Shown here: positions 1 through 5,088 of the stretch, one piece after another
Position numbering within the stretch: the stretch's first letter is position 1
Layout: each line of letters opens with the position of its first letter
NCBI GenBank assembly: GCA_016784705.1
Contig: JADHUD010000150.1
Span: 1-6,275 of the forward strand
Direction of reading: 5' to 3'
DNA from: Spirochaetia bacterium
GTDB lineage: Bacteria; Spirochaetota; Spirochaetia; JABMQR01
DNA: 6,275 bases
Made by a program: the position numbers and the translations under genes
Notes under the pieces: generated by a model
Told to the model about the DNA's origin: nothing
The model's database searches: none
Seen by the model: only the letters and a program-made list of their open reading frames with translations

Positions 1-9
1 CACTACACC

Positions 10-930
10 ATGACCCTGTTAACCGGACAACTTTTTGCAGTAATTACCGCAATGTGCTGGGCACAAAACTCTCTGATATATGCTCACACAGGGAAAATTA
101 TCGGATCGAAAACCGTTACCCATATCAGATTATGGCTGGCACTTCCGATGATAATGCTTGCCCACTTGCTTTTTGCAGGTTCCCTCTTTCCGCTCGGCCT
201 GCAGGCAAAAGCCTATCTTGTGTTTTCTCTATCGGGAGTTGTGGGTTTCTGTATAGCAGATCTCTTCATTTTTCAGGCATTTGTTGATCTTGGGCCAAGG
301 CAGACAATGGTTATTTTAACCACCTCACCGATTTTCAGTGCAGTAATGTCCAGAATATTTTACAAAGAAAACCTGCTGGGTATACAGATAGCCGGTATTC
401 TGGTGACTATTACCGGTGTATGCTGGGTAGTGATAGCAGATGGGAAAAAAGAGAGAAAACAGGCTGCAGAAAACAGGCATAACGGCAGAGGAGTTCTGAT
501 CGCACTTGCGGGATCTCTTGCCCAGGCTGGCGGAGTCATCCTCTCAAAAGGCGGCCTTGAGCAGGGAGTACATCCAGTATCAGCAAACGTTATCCGTCTC
601 ACAGCCGGGCTGGCTGCTCTTATTGTATACGCAGCAGTCCGAGGAAAGTTTATTGATGATTTTCGCAAAGTCATACAAAAGAGCGGGAGGAAACTCTTGG
701 GGTTGATTGCATTGGCCGCTGCCATCGGACCGGTTATGGGAATAATCCTTAATTTGTATGCTCTTTCGCTGGTACCGGCCGGCATTGTCTCTGCCTTAAC
801 CCAGACCACTCCCATAATGCTATTGCCTTATGAACGTTTTATTCAAAAGAAACCTGTTACCCTAACTGCCCTATTGGGAACGATTGTTGCGATTCTGGGA
901 ATTTTTCTCCTGTTTGCGGTAAGAGACTGA
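10..930 (+). CDS. EamA/DMT-family inner-membrane transporter
   Basis: This 306-residue, strongly hydrophobic protein belongs to the drug/metabolite transporter superfamily, whose members move small metabolites across the cytoplasmic membrane. The substrate cannot be read from the sequence. Ten membrane helices can be drawn at about residues 6-26, 36-56, 68-90, 97-115, 123-143, 160-180, 189-209, 229-251, 255-273 and 283-303. They form two EamA repeats joined by a charged, probably cytoplasmic loop (143-160, KKERK). Both repeats end in the family pattern: a Pro-containing helix (TTSPIF at 104-109, TQTTPIM at 264-270), a short polar turn, then a hydrophobic helix ending in a Gly-rich stretch. 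Length is normal for the family. The ATG at 10 gives a typical EamA N-terminus. However, only nine bases precede it and the frame stays open to the window edge, so no ribosome binding site can be judged and a slightly earlier start is possible. The 3' end overlaps the convergent acetyltransferase gene. Confidence 0.93.
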   Translation: MTLLTGQLFAVITAMCWAQNSLIYAHTGKIIGSKTVTHIRLWLALPMIMLAHLLFAGSLFPLGLQAKAYLVFSLSGVVGFCIADLFIFQAFVDLGPRQTMVILTTSPIFSAVMSRIFYKENLLGIQIAGILVTITGVCWVVIADGKKERKQAAENRHNGRGVLIALAGSLAQAGGVILSKGGLEQGVHPVSANVIRLTAGLAALIVYAAVRGKFIDDFRKVIQKSGRKLLGLIALAAAIGPVMGIILNLYALSLVPAGIVSALTQTTPIMLLPYERFIQKKPVTLTALLGTIVAILGIFLLFAVRD

Positions 931-1699
931 GCTGGTTTTCACCTACGGTAATACCAAAATGTTCTTGCAGGACAGTCTGTATTCCGTCTTTGTCAGTAAG
1001 AAGGATTTTTGAAATACCCTCACCGTTTCTGATAAAAAAAGAGCTGCCGCTAAGTGTCTTTCTCCCGCCGGGTATAGCCATTGTACAAAAAAGGTTTTGT
1101 GTATTGGGGGCATCGGGTGATGTTTGATGGTATTCGCACATAGCAGTAAAATCTTCAATATTGCTTCTTCTAATGGTAAAAATATAGTCACAGGTATAGG
1201 AGACTCCATCCGAAGACCGCATTAATGCAAGCATATCAGGACCATGCCGCTCCACCTTAAAATAACCTTCATCATCAGCATAGTGCTGATCTGACAGTAT
1301 GGGTACCGGCTCAAGAAAATGATTCCCGAATCCCACATCGACCAGCCAATCCTCATCCAATGATACAATAATAGCCATATGATCATACTCAGGACCAAAT
1401 TCACCATCCGGATTCAAAACGCGGGCTGATACCATTCTGGCAGTAAACCCGAGCTCTTCTAGCAGCTTAAAGAAAAGTCCGTTAAGTTCAAAACAAAAAC
1501 CGCCCCTGCCCCGGTCAAGAATTTTCTCCGATAAGGTGTCAAAATCAAGGCTTATATGCTGATGAGCCATAATTGATAAATTCTCAAATGGGATAGACAG
1601 GAGATGCTGCCGGTGCAGCTTTCTGAGAGTAGCCAGAGCCGGCTTCGGAGAATCGTTATAGTTGATTCTGGCCAGGTATTTTTGCACAAAATTTTCCAT
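857..1699 (-). CDS. nat: Arylamine N-acetyltransferase
   Basis: A cytoplasmic enzyme of the NAT family, which transfers acetyl from acetyl-CoA through a cysteine thioester to arylamines, hydrazines and similar amines. The in vivo substrate is unknown. Starting at the ATG at 1699, the protein has 280 residues, normal for bacterial NATs. The triad is intact: Cys69 in RGGFCFELN, His107 in YDHM, and Asp121 in WLVDVGFGN. Cys69 and His107 are the classical numbers for this family. The N-terminal YLARINY and SIPFENLSI segments and the later CEYHQTSP and GGRKTLSG segments also fit. A GTG two codons upstream (1705) is possible, but AAAAGG sits five bases before the ATG and merges with that GTG, so I prefer the ATG. 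The last 74 bp, including the stop, lie antisense to the end of the transporter gene. The gene points away from the broken regulator downstream of it in the window, so it probably has its own promoter in 1700-1899. Confidence 0.95.
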   Translation of the reverse strand: MENFVQKYLARINYNDSPKPALATLRKLHRQHLLSIPFENLSIMAHQHISLDFDTLSEKILDRGRGGFCFELNGLFFKLLEELGFTARMVSARVLNPDGEFGPEYDHMAIIVSLDEDWLVDVGFGNHFLEPVPILSDQHYADDEGYFKVERHGPDMLALMRSSDGVSYTCDYIFTIRRSNIEDFTAMCEYHQTSPDAPNTQNLFCTMAIPGGRKTLSGSSFFIRNGEGISKILLTDKDGIQTVLQEHFGITVGENQLSLLPQTGEKFPESQQSFPIGQLG

Positions 1700-1715
1700 A
1701 TTCACCTTTTCTGAA

Positions 1716-1734
1716 GTCCATCGGCATAATGGAC
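1716..1734. repeat. Perfect 6-bp inverted repeat in the acetyltransferase leader
   Basis: GTCCAT (1716-1721) and ATGGAC (1729-1734) are perfect inverted repeats separated by seven bases. On the minus strand the element lies six bases upstream of the AAAAGG ribosome binding site of the acetyltransferase. It could be an operator half-site pair or a small leader hairpin. No T-run follows on either strand in the direction needed for a terminator. Arms this short can arise by chance, so a function is only suggested by position. Confidence 0.35.
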
Positions 1735-1899
1735 AAAAAACTTCGATTTTTGCCTTTACATTTTATTAATCATCCACGGAGGTAGATATTACACAGAGAT
1801 AGAAAAAAGTGCAACGCCGAAAAAAGCACGCAGCAAAGATACTTTCTTCAACAGGTAAATCACTTTGTATTCACTCTTTTTTCTGCTAAACTGATTCCC
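1735..1899. other. Divergent spacer between acetyltransferase and broken regulator gene
   Basis: This AT-rich spacer must hold any promoter for the minus-strand acetyltransferase and for the plus-strand decayed gene. The only plus-strand candidate I see is TTGTAT (1865-1870), 16 bases, then TAAACT (1887-1892). It is weak, and its -10 lies seven bases from the ATG at 1900. No ribosome binding site precedes that ATG, which fits a gene no longer under selection. An eight-base direct repeat GAAAAAAG occurs at 1802-1809 and 1819-1826 (17-base periodicity) and may simply be A-tract bias. I see no small gene here. Confidence 0.4.
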
Positions 1900-2821
1900 A
1901 TGGAAAAGAAACAATCGTTTAATGTATTCTGGCTGAAAGATCTGAAAGAAATACCCCCCAGGCCTGATAATCCTATGTCTTTTCCAGATGATGATATTAG
2001 ACACTGGTATGATTTTGAGTATGCCGGACATTTTGTTCCAAAAGAGAATATCTCATCCCCTCCCCATCTCTGGGATCCAAAAAATCGTCATATCGTCTGC
2101 ATTCATCCGGGAACTCACCCCCTATCTTGAACTGTTAATAACCGAAAAACTGATCGGATCCTGGATAAATGATTACGGCTCCTCGTTAAAAGGAATTGTC
2201 AGTTCCGGAGATCTTCCGCTGCAGCTTGCCATTAATAATGTTATTTGTAAGTATGATCGTGAAGATATCTTACGGGTCTGCCTCGCCAGTGCCGAACAGA
2301 CTCTCGATTTGATTAAAACGGGAAAACTGCACGCCGGAGCATATCAGAACGGTATTATGGATGGGGCTTTAGCAATGCAGACTGCTGTGGACTGGTTTTC
2401 AGGTCTAAAGGTGGAACCTGTCCGCAATCTGCCCAGATTTATCGTCAACAGGAGTAATGTAAAAGATTTCATTGAAAAACTCGATACGTTACCTGAGCTG
2501 TATGATACTGAGTTCTTTACCGCACTAAAGCAGCTGAACAGAGAAAATACCGAATTGTTTTTTGATGCTCTTTTTCTATCCCTGCAGCAGGTAAAATTTG
2601 TAAAAGAAGAAGTTCTCAGAGGATATATAATACAAATATTTTCAGTAATAAATCAGATCTTAAAACTGTACGGTATCAGTATTCAGAAATTTCTCGGTAA
2701 CTATGACAGTAATCCGCAGACAACGAGTAACATTCTTATAGACTATGTGGATACCCACTTCCAGGAACTATTATCTTATCAGGATACATTGCCAGCCACA
2801 TGCAGTCAGGCTGGCAGATGA
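1900..2821 (+). pseudogene. Decayed sugar-binding-protein-like sensor/AraC-type regulator, frameshifted and internally deleted
   Basis: Two reading frames make one ancestral protein. The first (1900-2130) begins MEKKQSFNVFW, contains WYDFEYAG, and ends in HIVCIHPGTHP, the first beta strand of a periplasmic-binding-protein-like (type I) fold. The second frame takes over with YL at 2123. The junction is a run of five C (2118-2122), where four would read HPYL in frame. The second frame then jumps to the C-terminal part of the same fold: WINDYGSSLKGIVSSGD, REDILRVCLAS, GKLHAGAYQNG, DGALAMQTAVDWFSGL, IVNRSNVKDF. About 140-150 residues that normally lie between these parts are missing. After the binding domain comes a helical linker (about 2480-2745) like those before AraC DNA-binding domains, then IDYVDTHFQELLSYQD, which resembles the start of an AraC helix-turn-helix, and a premature stop. 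No signal peptide is visible, so the ancestor was probably a cytoplasmic sugar-responsive regulator. The domain assignment is from memory of the families; the decay is well supported. Confidence 0.75.
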
Positions 2822-2895
2822 ATACAGCAAATAATGAAAGCATCAATAAGGAAATATGGGTTTCTGCATTGTATTTGTTACCTATTTCTTTATGA
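2788..2895 (+). pseudogene. Possible out-of-frame remnant of the regulator's DNA-binding domain
   Basis: In the frame other than the one that ends at 2821, bases 2788-2895 read IASHMQSGWQ and later INKEIWVSALYLL before TGA at 2893-2895. Joined to the upstream LLSYQD, this gives LLSYQDIASHMQ, a better match to the first helix-turn-helix of AraC proteins (pattern LS.qdIA..m) than the in-frame ending TLPATCSQAGR. The INKEI...ALYLL stretch resembles the yINk.RI..A..LL segment that follows in AraC domains, but the recognition helix and the second helix-turn-helix are absent. This suggests a second frameshift plus deletion. The match is short and I hold it loosely. Confidence 0.35.
2790..2816. repeat. 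GC-rich 8-bp inverted repeat at the end of the decayed gene
   Basis: TGCCAGCC (2790-2797) and GGCTGGCA (2809-2816) are perfect inverted repeats with an 11-base loop, ending two bases before the TGA of the surviving frame. The hairpin lies exactly where the frame appears to be lost in the DNA-binding domain. No T-run follows (GATGAATACAG), so it is not a standard intrinsic terminator. It may have promoted the deletion or mark its edge. Confidence 0.5.
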
Positions 2896-2942
2896 AATCA
2901 GCTTTTATGTCTACTAAATTCACCACATGAACAATTAACGTA

Positions 2943-2971
2943 TTGCACAATTTCACTTTTCCCTATATACA
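2943..2971 (+). promoter_or_regulatory. Candidate sigma70-type promoter for the helicase
   Basis: TTGCAC (2943-2948) is followed after 17 bases by TATACA (2966-2971). The -35 keeps only the TTG of the consensus and the -10 matches four of six bases, so this is a weak candidate. It is favoured mainly by its ideal spacing and its position upstream of a gene that must have its own promoter, since the preceding gene is broken. Confidence 0.3.
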
Positions 2972-3030
2972 TGAGGTCTGTTGTGTGTAAACTGCAGCAT
3001 GTAGAAATGTCGTCCGTCTTTAACCCTTCC

Positions 3031-3092
3031 AGCAAAAAGAGTCTTCCATTGCCTTTTGCTTAGCGGAATAGTGAATCCCCGGCAAGCAGGCA
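3031..3092 (+). promoter_or_regulatory. Two mutually exclusive hairpins in the helicase leader
   Basis: Upstream structure: AGCAAAA (3031-3037) pairs perfectly with TTTTGCT (3054-3060). Downstream structure: TGCC (3050-3053), TGCTT (3057-3061) and CGG (3064-3066) pair with CCG (3079-3081), AAGCA (3084-3088) and GGCA (3089-3092). This makes 12 pairs with a three-base bulge and a 2x2 internal loop. The two structures share 3054-3061 and cannot coexist. The second ends 15 bases before the AAAGGA ribosome binding site. The pairings are read directly; a regulatory role is inference. Confidence 0.35.
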
Positions 3093-3120
3093 CAACCAAT
3101 TATATGTAAAGGAACCTATA

Positions 3121-5064
3121 TTGAAATTTAACGAATTCTCCCTAAGCCCCCAAATACTGAAAGCCGTTGAGGAGCTGGGATTTGAAGAACCAACACCTGT
3201 GCAGGAACAGGTAATACCCCTGCTTCTTGATACTGACAGGGATCTTGTCGGACTCTCACAAACGGGTACCGGAAAAACTGCGGCCTTTGGTCTGCCGATC
3301 CTGGAAAAAATCAACTTTGACTACAATGGCCCGCAGGCACTGATACTTTGCCCAACCCGGGAACTCTGTATGCAGATCTATCGTGATTTTCTGAACTTTT
3401 CCCGTTTTATGCAGGATCCCGGTATTACCGCCGTCTATGGCGGGGCTCCCTACCGGCAGCAGCTGCAGGAGCTGCGCCAGGGGGCAAGAATTATTATTGC
3501 CACACCCGGACGGCTTCGCGACCTGATTAACAAAGGTGCCGCTGTGCTGGAAAATCTCTCCTATCTCATACTTGATGAAGCAGATACGATGCTGAATATG
3601 GGCTTTAAAGAGGAACTGGATGAAATTTTATCAACCATACCTCCGGGAAAGCAAACATTTCTCTTCTCAGCCACCATGCCTCCGGATGTTGCACGGATAG
3701 CAAAAAGCTATATGCAGAATCCGCTTGAAGTAACCATGGGTGCAAAAAACTCAGGTGCTAATAATATTGAACATAAATATATCATGGTTCATGCAAGAGA
3801 CAAATTTCAGGTTTTAAAAAGACTGGTCGATTATTATCCTGGAGTTTATGGAATAGTCTTCTGCCGAACCAGAACTATGACGAGGGATCTTGCTGAAAAG
3901 CTGATGAAAGCCGGTTATAATGCAGATTCTCTTCACGGAGATCTGTCACAGCAGCAGCGTGAATATGTAATGACCAGATTCCGTGATAAAAGTCTGCACC
4001 TGCTGGTAGCTACTGATATTGCAGCACGAGGCCTTGATGTTCAGGATCTGACGCATATTTTCCATTACGATCTGCCTGATGACATGGAAATATACAATCA
4101 TCGAAGCGGGCGGACAGGCCGGGCCGGAAAGTCCGGTGAATCGATTGCAATAATAAATATGCGGGAACGTTCCAAAATGCAGAGACTGGAACAGATGATT
4201 AAACAGAAAATCAGTGAATCAACGATACCCAGCGGAAAAGATATCTGTGAGCAGCAGCTCCTTTTCATGATTGATCGAATCAAGGCATCTGATTTTGATG
4301 AATCTTTGATAAAACCCTATCTCCCGATTATCGAGAAGAAGCTTGAGGGTATTGAAAAGGGAGAATTGCTGCAGCGTGTTGTTGCCCTTGAATTCAATCG
4401 GTTTCTTAACTTTTACGGAAATATACCGGATCTGACAACGGCAAATTCCGAGAGAGGGGGACGGCGCGGGAGAGAAGAGCGGGACAGCGGCAGACAAACA
4501 AGAGACAGAGGCGGACGCGACAGAGAAAGTTGGGATAGAGACAGAGGTCCCCGCTCACGCCCAAGACAGCCCGATTTTGCCGATCGTGAACGATCACAGA
4601 CAAATGACGACCGATATACCTGGTTAACTATAAATCTCGGAACACAGGATAGTTTTTACAAAAAAGATCTTTTAGGATTGATTAACCGTAATTCACAAGG
4701 AATGCATGTTGAGTTAGGAGTAATTACATCAGATCTCACCTTTACCAGATTTCAGGTTTTCCCTGAAGCAAGGGATATGCTGTTCAAAACATTAAGCAGG
4801 ATTACCGTTGAAGGAAAACGCCTGAGAATTAAAGAGAGTGATGGCGGTGAAAGCGGCGGATCAGGATATAGTGAACCCCGCAGATCATCTGGGGCTGGAA
4901 CATCCGACAGGCCGGTACGTTCAGGCAGATCCGGTGATTCAGAAAGACCAGGCGGATCCGGAAGACCGGGAAGATCAAATAGTTCAGGCAGATCCGGAGG
5001 ACCCGGCGGCTATACAGGACCAAAAAAACCTTATGCAGGAAAGAAAGGCGGGAAAAAGAAGTAG
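3121..5064 (+). CDS. deaD: ATP-dependent DEAD-box RNA helicase, DeaD/CsdA type
   Basis: This cytoplasmic RNA helicase of 647 residues probably remodels rRNA during ribosome assembly or mRNA structure in the cold. The first RecA domain shows the Q motif (Phe3, Gln28), motif I SQTGTGKT (46-53), PTREL (78-82), GG (107-108), TPGR (128-131), DEAD (152-155) and SAT (183-185). The second shows GIVFCRTR (244-251), ATDIAARGLDV (297-307) and motif VI HRSGRTGRAG (327-336). Next come a dimerisation-like helical region (about 372-432), an Arg/Gly/Asp-rich linker (about 444-495), a DbpA-type RNA-binding domain (about 499-571) and a Gly/Ser/Arg tail ending GKKGGKKK. This order and size match E. coli DeaD, although orthology is inferred. 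The start is TTG: AAAGGA lies seven bases upstream and no other start codon exists before the in-frame stop at 3061. The gene converges on a phosphoesterase gene 24 bp away. Confidence 0.95.
   Translation: MKFNEFSLSPQILKAVEELGFEEPTPVQEQVIPLLLDTDRDLVGLSQTGTGKTAAFGLPILEKINFDYNGPQALILCPTRELCMQIYRDFLNFSRFMQDPGITAVYGGAPYRQQLQELRQGARIIIATPGRLRDLINKGAAVLENLSYLILDEADTMLNMGFKEELDEILSTIPPGKQTFLFSATMPPDVARIAKSYMQNPLEVTMGAKNSGANNIEHKYIMVHARDKFQVLKRLVDYYPGVYGIVFCRTRTMTRDLAEKLMKAGYNADSLHGDLSQQQREYVMTRFRDKSLHLLVATDIAARGLDVQDLTHIFHYDLPDDMEIYNHRSGRTGRAGKSGESIAIINMRERSKMQRLEQMIKQKISESTIPSGKDICEQQLLFMIDRIKASDFDESLIKPYLPIIEKKLEGIEKGELLQRVVALEFNRFLNFYGNIPDLTTANSERGGRRGREERDSGRQTRDRGGRDRESWDRDRGPRSRPRQPDFADRERSQTNDDRYTWLTINLGTQDSFYKKDLLGLINRNSQGMHVELGVITSDLTFTRFQVFPEARDMLFKTLSRITVEGKRLRIKESDGGESGGSGYSEPRRSSGAGTSDRPVRSGRSGDSERPGGSGRPGRSNSSGRSGGPGGYTGPKKPYAGKKGGKKK
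4441..4605 (+). other. Arg/Gly/Asp-rich low-complexity linker within the helicase
   Basis: Residues about 441-495 of the helicase are an RGG/RD-rich segment (GGRRGREERD, RDRGGRDRES and similar) joining the helicase core to the RNA-binding domain. Such segments are disordered and commonly bind RNA or drive condensation. It sits before the RNA-binding domain, in addition to a separate Ser/Gly/Arg tail after it. Confidence 0.7.
4920..4997 (+). repeat. In-frame 15-bp direct repeat in the helicase tail
   Basis: TTCAGGCAGATCCGG occurs at 4920-4934 and again at 4983-4997, 63 bases (21 codons) apart and in the same frame, each encoding SGRSG. Near-copies of the SGxxG unit lie between and before them. 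The tail therefore looks built by short in-frame duplications and is likely to vary in length between strains. Confidence 0.7.
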
Positions 5065-5088
5065 ATTACTACTGCTATTAACACCGCT

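Larger units (their letters stand above)
2896..3120 (+). other. Intergenic leader region upstream of the RNA helicase gene
   Basis: Between the end of the decayed gene and the helicase start I see no coding frame with family resemblance. The region holds a weak promoter candidate (2943-2971), two competing hairpins (3031-3092) and the helicase ribosome binding site AAAGGA (3108-3113). If the promoter is real, the helicase mRNA has a leader of roughly 140 bases. That fits the long structured leaders known for cold-shock DEAD-box helicase genes, though that parallel is inference. Confidence 0.5.

Noticed and set aside
360..815. Minus-strand open frame of 151 codons inside the transporter gene
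   Set aside because: It is antisense to a clear ten-helix transporter, has no recognisable motifs and is explained by the codon bias of the real gene.
1274..1290. Perfect 7-bp hairpin ATCAGCA-TAG-TGCTGAT
   Set aside because: It lies in the middle of the well-conserved acetyltransferase coding region, has no T-run and is readily explained by the codons for DQHYADDE.
1802..1826. GAAAAAAG direct repeat as an operator or iteron pair
   Set aside because: Only two copies of an A-tract in an AT-rich spacer; too simple in sequence to support a claim.
2118..2122. Programmed frameshifting at the C5 tract
   Set aside because: No stimulatory structure is evident, and the fused product would still lack about half of its binding domain and its DNA-binding domain, so decay is the simpler explanation.
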